DNA from: Bacillus_BD sp963765265
GTDB lineage: Bacteria > Bacillota > Bacilli > Bacillales > Cytobacillaceae
Length of the DNA stretch: 64,000 nucleotides
NCBI GenBank assembly: GCA_963765265.1
Contig: CAVXVN010000019.1
Coordinates: forward strand, 1 to 64,000
Direction: 5' to 3'
The notes beneath the pieces are model-generated. The model made no database searches. It had not been told where the DNA came from and saw only the letters and a program-made list of their open reading frames with translations. Positions 1 to 8,822 of the stretch are shown in pieces (positions within the stretch are counted from its first letter, which is position 1; the number at the start of each line of letters is the position of its first letter). The position numbers and the translations under genes were made by a program.

Positions 1-1378
1 TTAAACTTAGATGTGCCACGCATTCTACATGGACTGTGTGAGGAAATAAATCCACTGGTTGAACAGTATTTAAACAATAGCCAAACTTTTCTAGTTCTTT
101 AATATCAGAAGCAAATGTATCTGGATTACAGGACACATAGACAATTCGTTCTGGTTTGGCACGACCGATTCTTCTCATTACTTTCCCACCTGCACCAGAA
201 CGCGGTGGATCAAGCAGTAATAGGTTAGGACTTCCAAACTCCTCCAACACTTGATCAATGCCTGTTCTTGCATCTTTTGCCAAAAATGAAGTATTTTCAA
301 TGCCATTATCCTTCGCATTGCGTTTAGCTGATTCAATCGATGTTTCAACAATTTCAATTCCTACTAGTTCCCCTACTGCATTGGCGAACGGTAGTGAAAA
401 CGTCCCGACCCCACAGAATAGGTCAATCATCTTTTCTGTTTTCTTCGGTTGCCCCATCTCAATCGCTAAATCAACCAATTTTTGCGCTTGGGTTGGATTC
501 GTTTGAAAAAAGGTATCAAACCAAAGTCGGAAACGGTAACCATCCATTTCATCATAAATAAAGTCTCGTCCAGCTAGAATATGACTTTTTTCTGATTGAG
601 TACGGTCCGCCCATTGAGTATTTTCGAGCCATAATAAACTTTTTACTTGTGGGAACTTACTCGAAATACGTTGCACCAAATCGTCAGCTACCTTTTCAAG
701 ATGTGCCACCGGTCCCTCTGTTGCAAACAAAGCAAGCATCATTTCTCCTGTTGCAAAAGATTGTCTAACCATCAAATGACGAAGCAAACCCTCGTGAGCA
801 TCTTTGTTATATCCTGCCAATTGGTGGTGTTTCGCCCAATCTGCTACTTCCATCGAAGCCTCTACCATTTCTTTCCCTGCAATTAAACATGTTTCAAGTG
901 ATATAATTTTCCGGAAATTCCCTTGTTCATGCAACCCCATCGAACCATCTGGAGCAAAGGTAAACTCCATTTTATTACGATAATGCCAAGGCTCATCCAT
1001 CCCAATCGTATCTTGTACGAGACTTGGATCAAACCCTTGCGATTCAATGGCCTGTTTCACATGGTTTGTCTTTTGTTTCAGCTGCCCTTTGTAGTCCCAA
1101 TGCTGCCACACACATCCACCACATTTTTCAAAGTGCTGACATCCAGATCCAATTCTTTCTGGATGAGACTCTAGAATTTCTTCTGCCATTGCCCTTCTTT
1201 TTCTTCGTTCAGGCTGATCCACCGTTACTCTTACTTTTTCACCAGGCAGTGTTTGCGGGATCGTGAGTCTTAACTTTTTCAGAATCCCGTGTTCATTTTC
1301 ACGCCAAATAACAGCCTGTCCTGATCCCTTTACGTCCAAATCATTTATTTCAGCAACCATTGTTTCTCCATTGGTCAA
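1..1378 (-). CDS. rlmCD: 23S rRNA (uracil-5-)-methyltransferase, RlmCD/RumA family (3' end cut by window edge)
   Basis: Transfers a methyl group from S-adenosylmethionine to C5 of uridines in 23S rRNA. The frame stays open to base 1, giving 459 codons, so only the last few residues are missing. The N-terminus looks like a TRAM RNA-binding domain. It is followed by an iron-sulfur cysteine cluster (CQHFEKCGGC). Further on are the SAM motif DLFCGVGTFSLP, the motif DPPRSGAGGK and the catalytic-cysteine motif YVSCNPDTFA. The visible end VDLFPHTVHVECVAHL is the usual family C-terminus. I chose TTG at 1378 because AAGGAGGA lies 8 bases before it and the protein then begins MTNGETMVAE. Family assignment is secure; whether it acts like B. 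subtilis RlmCD (two target sites) is inferred. Confidence 0.93.
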   Translation of the reverse strand, partial: MTNGETMVAEINDLDVKGSGQAVIWRENEHGILKKLRLTIPQTLPGEKVRVTVDQPERRKRRAMAEEILESHPERIGSGCQHFEKCGGCVWQHWDYKGQLKQKTNHVKQAIESQGFDPSLVQDTIGMDEPWHYRNKMEFTFAPDGSMGLHEQGNFRKIISLETCLIAGKEMVEASMEVADWAKHHQLAGYNKDAHEGLLRHLMVRQSFATGEMMLALFATEGPVAHLEKVADDLVQRISSKFPQVKSLLWLENTQWADRTQSEKSHILAGRDFIYDEMDGYRFRLWFDTFFQTNPTQAQKLVDLAIEMGQPKKTEKMIDLFCGVGTFSLPFANAVGELVGIEIVETSIESAKRNAKDNGIENTSFLAKDARTGIDQVLEEFGSPNLLLLDPPRSGAGGKVMRRIGRAKPERIVYVSCNPDTFASDIKELEKFGYCLNTVQPVDLFPHTVHVECVAHLSL

Positions 1379-1575
1379 TTCAGGTTCCTCCTTAAAAATA
1401 ACTCTAAATCCTCTATATAAATGTAATTTACATATGTTCAAATTCCATACACATTTTTCAAGTATAAATGATAAATATCCAATTTGGAAATATTTCATTG
1501 CTAAAGGAAATTATCCAAATTAATAGAATCTATGGTATTGTTATTTTATAAAATAAATAGGGGGGGAATTAGAAA

Positions 1576-1749
1576 ATGATCGTTTCTGAACTCATAGAAA
1601 AACTAAAGGAATTAGATTTTCAAGATGCACAGATCGTGCTTAGAGATTCAACTGGTGAGAATTTCGACATAGAAGAAATTGAAAATGTTTTAGGTTTCTA
1701 TTATGTCATTCATCCAGTTTCAGTAGAAGGAAACAAGGAAGAAAAATAG
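1576..1749 (+). CDS. Small hypothetical protein, 57 aa
   Basis: ATG at 1576 follows a purine-rich stretch (GGGGGGAATTAGAAA) that can serve as ribosome binding site. The product begins MIVSELIEKLKELDFQDAQ and is acidic with no cysteines. It resembles, only in general style, short phage-type proteins with the pattern VSELIEKLxxLDxDAxV. It is divergent from the methyltransferase gene. No function can be assigned. Confidence 0.6.
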   Translation: MIVSELIEKLKELDFQDAQIVLRDSTGENFDIEEIENVLGFYYVIHPVSVEGNKEEK

Positions 1750-1843
1750 ATTTTATTTGTGGGGAAAAGTCAACAACTATGTTGACTTTTCATTATTTTT
1801 TAGGAAGATTAAGCGGCAAACCTGCCAAGGAAGAAATCGTCCT

Positions 1844-2047
1844 TTATTTAAATTCAAAAATCGAGTCAAGCATTTCTCTCAAATATATTCTTTGGGAGAG
1901 TTGTATTTTGTTATTATCAAAAGCTTGAGAAACCCATGAATCTGATAAACGAATTAAAGGGTCTCCCAACAAACATCGAAACGGTTCTTCTTGAACAATC
2001 CCATGATATTCTATAGCCTTAGACATCCCTCCATTTTTAATCTTCAT
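1844..2047 (-). CDS. Small hypothetical protein, 67 aa, uncertain
   Basis: An open frame starting MKIKNGGMSKAIEYHG. There is no convincing ribosome binding site before the first ATG. An internal ATG (MSKAIEYHG) has GGAGG directly against it, too close to work normally. The opposite strand also carries an open frame here. The product has no motif I recognise. It may be a small regulatory or sporulation-type protein, or not a gene. Confidence 0.35.
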   Translation of the reverse strand: MKIKNGGMSKAIEYHGIVQEEPFRCLLGDPLIRLSDSWVSQAFDNNKIQLSQRIYLREMLDSIFEFK

Positions 2048-2113
2048 TTATTATATCAAACTGCCTTATTATAAACGGTATAAACCACTGTAAGATTCTT
2101 GGTTTTTAGTTAA

Positions 2114-2165
2114 AAATAGATGACAAGCACCATCCTTCATCTGGATGGTGCTTGTCATCTATTTG
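2114..2165. repeat. Family-B hairpin repeat, likely bidirectional terminator
   Basis: Near-perfect inverted repeat: GATGACAAGCACCATCC pairs with GGATGGTGCTTGTCATC across a 7-base loop, flanked by A- and T-rich ends. It follows the stop of ampS and has relatives at 10899, 22868, 44148 and 47139, with degenerate pieces at 3569, 25790 and 36915. Confidence 0.85.
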
Positions 2166-2175
2166 TTACACCTTT

Positions 2176-3420
2176 CTAAAATGCCCAGTCTCCATTACGG
2201 AAGATTGGAACAATGGTGCCATCTTGTTTGATACCGTCAATATTCATTTTTTCAGAACCAATCATGAAGTCAACATGCACAGTTGAAGTATTCATGCCAT
2301 GTTCAAGTAATTCCTCTTCACTCATTTTCGTGCCGCCCTGAATCGTGGTCGGATAAGCAGCACCGATTGCTAGGTGATTTGAGGCATTCTCATCAAATAA
2401 AGTGGTAAAAAAGGTAATGCCTGATTGAGAAATGGGTGATGGATCTGGCACTAGGGCCACTTCACCCAAACCTGTACCGCCTTCGTTGTCAAAAACCAAC
2501 TTCTTGATGGTTTCATCCCCTTTTTCAGCAGAGATGTCGACAATTTTACCCTCTTTAAAAGTCACTTCAATACCTTCAATTAAGGTTCCAGCATAGCTTA
2601 ACGGTTTTGTGCTACGAACCACACCATCCATACGATGGGTATCAGGAGCTGAATACACTTCCTCCGTTGGCATGTTGGCAATAAATTCTATCCCTTTTGG
2701 ATCATGGCTTTCTGCGCTCATCCAAATATGGTTTTTTGGCATGCCTAACGTTAAATCCGTACCAGGTGCTGTGTAGTGCAAGGCATCGAACTGGATTTCA
2801 TTTAATTTTGCTGCTTTTTCATTCAATGTTTTTTTATGTTCATCCCATGCAGCGATTGGATCCTCTTCATACACACGACAAGTTTTAAAAATTTGATCCC
2901 ACAAAGCATCCACTTGTTCTTCAGAAGTAGCCAAGTCAGGGAACACTTTTGCCGCCCAAGCAGTTCCGCTAGCTGCGGCAACCGTCCATTTCAAATCATC
3001 ATTTTGAGTCGCAATACGCTGTGCTTTAAACGCTTTTCCCGCAACATTTTGATAGGTAGCAATTTTTGCCGGATTGATTTCATTTAGTAAGCCTGGATCA
3101 CTTGATAAAATAGAAAGACGACTTACGCGATGATTTAATACATGATCTTCTGATTCTTGAATTTCGTATTCAGGAATATTGGTTAGCACTTCTACTGGTT
3201 GATGTAGGTAATGTAGCTTGTTTATTTCGTCATCAGACCATTTTACAATTACTTTTTCTGCTCCTAATGCATAGGCTTCTTTCGTAATTAAACGAGCTAA
3301 CGGTGCTTGATCAACGGTAATCGTCATTTTTACCCAATCACCTTGTTGAACATTGATACCTTTTGCCACTAAAAGTTTGGCGTATTTTTGTAAGTTCTCA
3401 TTAAAATTTGGTAACATCAT
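2176..3420 (-). CDS. ampS: Aminopeptidase AmpS/PepS, peptidase family M29
   Basis: Metal-dependent cytoplasmic aminopeptidase that removes N-terminal residues from peptides. The length of 414 residues matches the family. The metal and catalytic residues are visible: glutamates in PTEEVY (about 253) and GEVALV (320), His349 in NHLAIG, Tyr356 and the HVDFMIGS motif (His382, Asp384). The gene starts at ATG 3420 with a GGAGG-like site (plus strand tttacctccc) just upstream. A second ATG follows immediately. It is monocistronic, ending at the family-B hairpin. Nothing is missing from the active site. Confidence 0.93.
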   Translation of the reverse strand: MMLPNFNENLQKYAKLLVAKGINVQQGDWVKMTITVDQAPLARLITKEAYALGAEKVIVKWSDDEINKLHYLHQPVEVLTNIPEYEIQESEDHVLNHRVSRLSILSSDPGLLNEINPAKIATYQNVAGKAFKAQRIATQNDDLKWTVAAASGTAWAAKVFPDLATSEEQVDALWDQIFKTCRVYEEDPIAAWDEHKKTLNEKAAKLNEIQFDALHYTAPGTDLTLGMPKNHIWMSAESHDPKGIEFIANMPTEEVYSAPDTHRMDGVVRSTKPLSYAGTLIEGIEVTFKEGKIVDISAEKGDETIKKLVFDNEGGTGLGEVALVPDPSPISQSGITFFTTLFDENASNHLAIGAAYPTTIQGGTKMSEEELLEHGMNTSTVHVDFMIGSEKMNIDGIKQDGTIVPIFRNGDWAF

Positions 3421-3488
3421 TTTTACCTCCCATCATTATTTCCAATAACTATACTAGCATAATTATTGGAAAATTTCTCCTCAGGGGA

Positions 3489-3539
3489 TACAAAGGGACG
3501 GTTCTTCCGTTTCCTTGAAAGCGGAAGACCGTCTCATAC
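3489..3539. repeat. Family-A repeat, imperfect inverted pair
   Basis: Contains GGGACGGTTCTTCCGTTTCC followed, after a short spacer, by its imperfect complement GCGGAAGACCGTCTC. It lies 3' of the MsrA-like gene (minus strand). A short piece of family B (aatggtgcctgttatc) follows at 3570-3586. Confidence 0.8.
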
Positions 3540-3581
3540 TTATTGAAATATAGAAATAATAGGGAAACAAAATGGTGCCTG

Positions 3582-3950
3582 TTATCTATCCCATTTTAGC
3601 CCATACAGATGTTCATATGCTGGAGTAATTTTTGTAATGATTTTATCTTGAAAAATCTGTTTTATCTCGCTTTTCTTTTGTTTAGCTAATGATAATTGAT
3701 TTTTATCAGAGAAGAAAATCAATGATTGATTATTAAATTTCTGACCTTCTCTAGATGTGGGGTCATGCAAGTCAAAAAACAATTCGAGTAATTCTTTATA
3801 AGTTAATTTCCAGGGATTAAACCATATTTCTACTATATCTAAATTTGAGTCTTTTAGATGCCCTATTCGAACATTTTCAATCCCGCGAAAACCTGAAGTA
3901 AACACTTTTAAACTAAAAAAACCGCTTGCACCAAACACTGCTTTTTCCAT
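3582..3950 (-). CDS. MsrA-like protein lacking the catalytic cysteine, 122 aa
   Basis: The sequence follows peptide methionine sulfoxide reductase A in outline. It opens MEKAVFGASGFF where MsrA has FGAGCFWG, continues to IVEIWFNPWKLTYKELLELFF and LHDPT, and ends KIITKITPAYEHLYGL. In an ungapped alignment the catalytic Cys is Gly10, the following Trp is Phe and the Gly is Ser. It is also shorter than MsrA (about 160-180 aa) because the HAEAV region is contracted. The full frame is intact with a good AGAGGAG site 10 bases before ATG. A SAM riboswitch sits directly upstream. It cannot catalyse classical MsrA chemistry; a binding or sensing role is inference. Confidence 0.8.
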   Translation of the reverse strand: MEKAVFGASGFFSLKVFTSGFRGIENVRIGHLKDSNLDIVEIWFNPWKLTYKELLELFFDLHDPTSREGQKFNNQSLIFFSDKNQLSLAKQKKSEIKQIFQDKIITKITPAYEHLYGLKWDR

Positions 3951-3991
3951 TTCCTATTCGCTCCTCTTGAGCGATAAGCCTCTTACCATCC

Positions 3992-4158
3992 ATTGAAAAA
4001 ACCTCTCTTTGTTTAAAGAGAGGCTCGTATAATTACATACGTTTCTCTCATCTTTCAAAGGTTAACACCTTTGCAGGAATTAGCACCGTTCAAGACAATT
4101 GTTTGTCTTGATGGTTGCCGGGTTTCATAGGGCCTGTCCCTCTACCACTCTGGATAAG
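3992..4158 (-). promoter_or_regulatory. SAM-I (S-box) riboswitch with intrinsic terminator
   Basis: Read on the minus strand the stretch has the S-box core: CTTATC at the P1 5' side (4158-4153), AGAGGGACAGGCCCTATGAA, then ACCCGGCAACC, a P3 hairpin (CAAGACAAACAATTGTCTTG), AACGGTGCTAATTCCTGC and the closing GATGAGAG. A terminator follows at 4023-3992 (CCTCTCTTTAAACAAAGAGAGG then T-run). Start of the MsrA-like gene is 42 bases past the terminator. Known S-box logic is transcription off when SAM is abundant, so this gene should be expressed under methionine/SAM shortage. Confidence 0.95.
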
Positions 4159-4387
4159 AAGTTATCGCTATTTATTTTTATTTATTGTTACTGATAGTAT
4201 CATGCTGTTATCTAAAATACAAGTAAATTTTGAAAATATAAAAAATGGGGACATGCAGGACACATGGAGAGTAATTCGGTCATTGCTTTTTACACAAATT
4301 CTCATATTTTAATTGGTCGTGAATATTCACTTTGAAACTTTTAACCTACTTCACCGTATAATTATGATAAGAAGGCAGGTGTCTAAA

Positions 4388-6132
4388 ATGAATCAACTAC
4401 GTCGAAAATTAGTAATGCTTTGTTTTGCCATCATTAGCTATCTTATTTTTATTTCCAAGTCAAAGTCTTGCTGTGGACTATTCCATAACAGATGTAAAAA
4501 TTGATGCGTTTTTACAGGAAAACGGAAATGTTGATGTGAAAGAAACCCATACATATGATTTCATTGGAGAATTTAATGGCATTACGCGTGAGATCATCCC
4601 TAAAAACGGGACGAGTATTACTGAATTCAAGGCCACTGAAAACGAAAACCCTTTAAGAATGGAAAAAAAGAACGATCTTTATTTGATTCACCGAAAAGGG
4701 ACAGATGAAACGATCACCATCCAGCTTAGGTATTCCATTGAAAATGGAGTAGATCTCTATTCGGATATCGCTGATTTTTATTGGCCCTTTTTTGATGAAA
4801 GGAATGAATCTACCTACGAAAATCTTCAAGTAACTGTCCACCCGCCAAAGGAAACCGTTCCCATCATTGCATTTGGCTATGATGAAGCGTTTAAAACGGA
4901 GAAAATTCAGCCAGATGGTTCCGTTCTTTTTCAATTTGGCGAGGTTCCATACGAAACAAATGGGGATATTCGTGTCGGCTATGAACCAGCACTTTTTCCA
5001 GGAGCCACTTTAAAATCTAATGAACCCATGAAAGATGAAATACTGCGTGCCAAACAGGATTTATTAGATGAAGCGCAAGCAGCAGCAGAAAGGAAAGAAA
5101 AACTTTCCAATATAGCAAAAGTTGGCATTTCGGTCTACACGATTCTTTTGTTATTCCTAATGATCAGCACATGGATAAAATATCGAGTGAAAAAAGCTGC
5201 TGTACAAAGAGAAATGCCCAATACTTTTTTCATCCCCAAACAAATCATGAGCTTGCCTGCAACGATTCTTTATACGAATGGCGACCTATCTACCTGCAGA
5301 AAGGATGGCAGCGGGATTAATGGATCTCGTGAGAAAAGGCTATATCAAGAAAACAGAAGAGAATCATTTTAAAATGGAAAATCATCTGGAAAAACCTTTG
5401 AAACACGAAAGAATTTTGCTGGATTTCTTGTTTAAAAAGGTTGGTGCAAACGGTGAATTTAGCTTTGATGATTTATCCAAATATACAAAACGGGTAACCA
5501 ATCACGCAAAATACCAAACAAACCAATTTAATTGGGGTCATGCTGTTCATGAGGAAATAAAGGAAAATGAACTTTATGAAAAAAGTTTAGGTTATCGGTG
5601 GACGATCGGATTGACCAGTATCCTTTTACTTCCATTGATTGTCCTTTTCCTAATTTATGAGTTTTTTGCATGGTTTGCTTTTACTCTTGTATTCTTTTTC
5701 GTTGTCATCATTTATGCCTGTTTCTATAGACCAAAAACCTGGAAAGGCTTAACCATCTCCTATGAGTGGAATTTACTCAAAGAGCATTTAAAGGAATGGA
5801 ATGTTAACGAATGGAAGGATCTACCAGAGGATGATAAAATGCGTGCCTATATTTATGGATTAGGCATCAAGCATAAGGATTTCATGAAGAATAGTGAGAA
5901 AATCGTAAATTCCTTTGAAGTCCCGCCAAATCAATCATCCTATCCGCACGGAGCTTATTCTACTGTAGATTTTGCAACGATCGCCTATTTCGGTCCAATG
6001 GCTTCCACCCATTTTTACTCTGCCCAACAAAGAACAGCAAGTAGTTTAAATAGCAGTTCAACGAATTCAAGCAGTAGTAGTGGTGGTGGCGGAGGCACTG
6101 GCGGCGGTGGTGGTGGGTCTGGTGCTTTTTAA
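4388..6132 (+). pseudogene. DUF2207 family membrane protein, disrupted by two frameshifts
   Basis: DUF2207 proteins are exported membrane-anchored proteins of unknown role. Reading begins at ATG 4388 (MNQLRRKLVML), the start of a signal peptide. The rest of the signal peptide (LPSLAILFLFPSQSLA) continues one frame on, so one extra base lies near 4420-4426 in a TTTT run. The ectodomain, a transmembrane helix (about 5120-5180) and the cytoplasmic start follow. The frame then breaks at about 5275-5285: LPATILYTNG continues as TYLPAERMAAGL only if one base is removed. Two more membrane helices lie near 5590-5730. The glycine/serine-rich C-terminus is normal for the family. Both shifts are +1. True pseudogene or sequence error are both possible. 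Confidence 0.85.
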
Positions 6133-6185
6133 TAACATTCACAGAATTCATCCCCATTTTTCTTTGTTCATACTGTCTTCAATGT

Positions 6186-6223
6186 TAAAGACCGCTTATA
6201 GATTCTTTACAAGCGGTCTTTTT
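6186..6223 (+). terminator. Intrinsic terminator after DUF2207 gene
   Basis: AAAGACCGCTT pairs with AAGCGGTCTTT across a 13-base loop, ending in a T-run. Confidence 0.85.
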
Positions 6224-6243
6224 AACATTTCTAAATCGTTTTT

Positions 6244-6272
6244 CAAACAGGAGAACCGTCCCTACGTCTCTT
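6244..6272. repeat. Family-A half repeat downstream of scdA
   Basis: Contains AGGAGAACCGTCCCTACGTC, one arm of the family-A unit, ending 2 bases before the scdA stop codon (6274-6276). Confidence 0.75.
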
Positions 6273-6273
6273 T

Positions 6274-6972
6274 TTACAGGTAGCGTTTGAAAAGAACGCT
6301 GTTTTCCTTTGCAATATGAAGGTAAATATCATCTGCCAATTCATGAAGTTTCGCATAAGCAGCCTTCATAGTAGGGCAAGCAAACTCCGGAGTCGTGAAA
6401 TCGTTAGTCTCTTTCATTAGGTGCTTAATTATCTCTCCAGCGCCATCGTGTTCACCCTCCAATTCGACGATATTTGACCGTATCGCTGTTCTTTCTTCTA
6501 GCGTTTTATCAGGTTTGCGCATGGCCGGAAAAAGTTCCTTTTCCTCTTTAGCGAAGTGTTCCTCCAACTCCATCTTTAACTCGCTGAAGTTTCGGTGCAG
6601 CATCAAAACCAATTCTTTGTCATGATCATAGTGCGCAAGCAAAATCTTATTCACGAGCTGATCCAATTCCTTCAATAGAGCCCGCTCTGGTTTGTGATGA
6701 ATTTCCATGATAAGGTCAATAAGCTCTGCATCTGATAGCTCCGTCACAGGTAATTCCTTGTCCGGTCTAGCTAAATAGTTACTGTATTCAGTCTGTACCT
6801 CTGTAATAAAGTCTGCTGTAAGACCCGCTTCTTGTATGGCTTCTTCAAGTGTTCGATCCCCTTGGCAACAGTAGTCGATGTGCAGTTCATTCAAGCGTGA
6901 AGTAATGGCAGGGAAATACGTTACAAGTTCCCCAAGTTGTGTTTGACTATCGATAGAAATGATTTGTTTCAT
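6274..6972 (-). CDS. scdA: Iron-sulfur cluster repair di-iron protein ScdA/Ric
   Basis: Repairs iron-sulfur clusters damaged by nitric oxide or oxidants by releasing iron from a di-iron centre. The N-terminal DUF542 region carries the conserved HIDYCCQG (Cys35, Cys36). The hemerythrin-like four-helix domain has His/Glu ligand motifs in EIHHKP, LAHYDHD, LEEHFAKEEKELFP, EGEHDGAG and YLHIAKEN. The length, 232 aa, is typical. ATG at 6972 follows GAGGAGGAATTCTA. The gene is alone; I saw no clear Fnr, ResD or NsrR site upstream. In staphylococci and bacilli the family is induced by NO and low oxygen, which is background knowledge and not seen here. Confidence 0.93.
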   Translation of the reverse strand: MKQIISIDSQTQLGELVTYFPAITSRLNELHIDYCCQGDRTLEEAIQEAGLTADFITEVQTEYSNYLARPDKELPVTELSDAELIDLIMEIHHKPERALLKELDQLVNKILLAHYDHDKELVLMLHRNFSELKMELEEHFAKEEKELFPAMRKPDKTLEERTAIRSNIVELEGEHDGAGEIIKHLMKETNDFTTPEFACPTMKAAYAKLHELADDIYLHIAKENSVLFKRYL

Positions 6973-7094
6973 TAGAATTCCTCCTCGTTATTTGTCTAAC
7001 TTATATTGGCTAACTTCTTGTTGTCCTTCTCTCTATGCTTTCATTCTAGTTCATACCGAAGCACAATTCCTTGACCAAAATCAACTTTTTTAAA

Positions 7095-7138
7095 ACAAAG
7101 GGACGGTTCTCCTGTTTCCACGGAGAACCGTCCCTTGT
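7095..7138. repeat. Family-A repeat, complete palindrome, likely terminator
   Basis: ACAAAGGGACGGTTCTCC and its exact complement GGAGAACCGTCCCTTGT flank a short loop, directly after the phosphoesterase stop codon on the minus strand. Confidence 0.85.
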
Positions 7139-7141
7139 CTC

Positions 7142-8347
7142 TTATTTCTTAGTTGTTCCTAATGGTAATGGATCCATACTTTGATCGTTTGCTGTTAAAT
7201 CGATGCCGTAATCTTTTGCGAATACCATATGTGTTTCTACTGATACATCTTCCGTTTTTGCATCTAAATTGAATACTCTGGCACCACGAAGTTTGTTCTT
7301 ATCTGCACCTGAAAGGCCATACGTACCAAATCCTGCACTACCACCATATCCAAGTAAAACACCATAGTAATTTCCGTGGTACGTATTAATATGATCATGT
7401 CCACAGAAAACGCCTTTTACATCACCGCGATCTAATATAGCGGAAAACATTCCACTATTAAACGGTCCCGGACATTCATCTTCATTTCTTTCACCGACAA
7501 TATTGTGTTTTTGGACTGCGCGCTCATGTGCAGCAGTTGATCGATCATCCACACTTGAAAACCACATAAAGCGATGTTCCCATAGTGGAATATGTATAAA
7601 CATTAAGGAAGGAATTTTACTCTTATATTTCTTTTCAATTTCTTGAGACGTTTCAAAGTACCAATTGATTTGATTCCCGCGAAGCCAATCCCAATCTGGG
7701 TAACCATCAAAATTTTGCCCTGCGATCGTTTCTGGAGCATATCTGCCGCTGTCTAATAACCAAATATTGAATGCCGGTTTATTCCCTTGTGAATTATGAA
7801 TTAGAATATTGGAATTACCAGTTCCTGTTATGCCCTTTTCACTTGGTTTATTCAAGTTGTTCGGGTATGACATATAGAATTCAAGCATGCCTTCTTCATT
7901 AATCCCGCTTTTTGATGTAGAATCCTCATCATGATTTCCAAACGTAATGGCCCACTTAATCCCTCTTTTTTCCATCGGCTGTGCTAAATTATTAAGTGCT
8001 TGTTTGTTTTCTAAAGGTGAATCCACCCCACCCGTGATATTATCACCATTCAGAACAACAAGGTCTGGTTTTTCTGCATCAAGCACTTTTTCCATTAATT
8101 CAACCGTTCTGCGGTCAATTCTTTCATCGTCCTGCGTGTCGTTGAATTGTACAATTTTGAATTTCCCATCTGCATTAAACTTTAAATTTTTGTCATAGTT
8201 TGCTTTTGCAGAGGCAGTTGGAGTTGCCTGACCGAATAGTTCCCCTGGAATCCCCGTTGCACCAAGAGTTATAGCTAGAGTACTAACCCCACCAATTTTA
8301 AGAAATTTTCTTCTGTCAAACCCATTTTTTTCATCAAAATTACTCAT
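7142..8347 (-). CDS. Tat-exported calcineurin-like metallophosphoesterase
   Basis: A 401-aa extracytoplasmic phosphoesterase. The N-terminus has a twin-arginine signal, DRRKFLKIGG followed by a hydrophobic stretch and cleavage near ATPTASA. Metal-binding motifs of the calcineurin-like fold appear in order: FNDTQDD, VVLNGDN, FGNHDE, FIHIPLWEH and FCGHDHIN. The first motif has Asp-Thr-Gln instead of the usual Asp-x-His, as in the Dcr2/PAP28-like branch. I chose ATG 8347 because GGAGGATGTAGA precedes it; an upstream frame to 8401 lacks a site. It is a single gene between two terminators. The substrate is unknown, possibly phosphate esters outside the cell. Confidence 0.85.
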   Translation of the reverse strand: MSNFDEKNGFDRRKFLKIGGVSTLAITLGATGIPGELFGQATPTASAKANYDKNLKFNADGKFKIVQFNDTQDDERIDRRTVELMEKVLDAEKPDLVVLNGDNITGGVDSPLENKQALNNLAQPMEKRGIKWAITFGNHDEDSTSKSGINEEGMLEFYMSYPNNLNKPSEKGITGTGNSNILIHNSQGNKPAFNIWLLDSGRYAPETIAGQNFDGYPDWDWLRGNQINWYFETSQEIEKKYKSKIPSLMFIHIPLWEHRFMWFSSVDDRSTAAHERAVQKHNIVGERNEDECPGPFNSGMFSAILDRGDVKGVFCGHDHINTYHGNYYGVLLGYGGSAGFGTYGLSGADKNKLRGARVFNLDAKTEDVSVETHMVFAKDYGIDLTANDQSMDPLPLGTTKK

Positions 8348-8401
8348 TCTACATCCTCCATTTTCAAAATATGACATGTCCTCTTTAATATAATTTGTCA
8401 A

Positions 8402-8822
8402 TGATAAAAACGAGTGGAATAAACATGAAGGATGTGTAAAACATTATAAATATTTCCATAGTGGATATGGATTGAAGTTCACCATCCACTATGAATCTTT
8501 GTAACTATAAAATATGAATCTAAAATCCCCTTTTGTATTTTATCAAGCTACATCAATCACAATTAAATTTCCTAAAACGTGAAAATGAGCCCTGAATTTT
8601 ACCAATATTTCCCATCACTTTTATTTAAGTTCTTAATATAAATTAATATTTGATTTACAAAGGATACTGGCTGACACCCCAAATAAAAAGAGGTAATCAC
8701 ATTATAGATGATTACCTCTTTTTACAATATTCATTATGATATTGAGATTTTATCTCCCTTATTGAGCAAATAGCTCCTATACAATATGTACTGCAGATAC
8801 AGTAAAGATTCCTTTGCATCTC
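8402..8822. other. Intergenic stretch with one terminator
   Basis: AT-rich. Holds the hairpin at 8686-8724 (AAAGAGGTAATCA and its complement plus T-runs on both strands), which would terminate the Spx-like gene. The rest presumably holds the promoter of the phosphoesterase gene; I see no gene. Confidence 0.6.
8686..8724 (-). terminator. Intrinsic terminator, bidirectional
   Basis: AAAAAGAGGTAATCA pairs with TGATTACCTCTTTTT over a short loop, downstream of the Spx-like gene. Confidence 0.85.

Noticed and set aside
258..1523. Several plus-strand open frames of 70-90 codons
   Set aside because: They lie opposite the rRNA methyltransferase gene, which has all family motifs and a ribosome binding site; they are shadows.
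6060..6132. Glycine/serine repeat as a possible tandem repeat locus
   Set aside because: A Gly-rich C-terminus is a normal feature of DUF2207 proteins.
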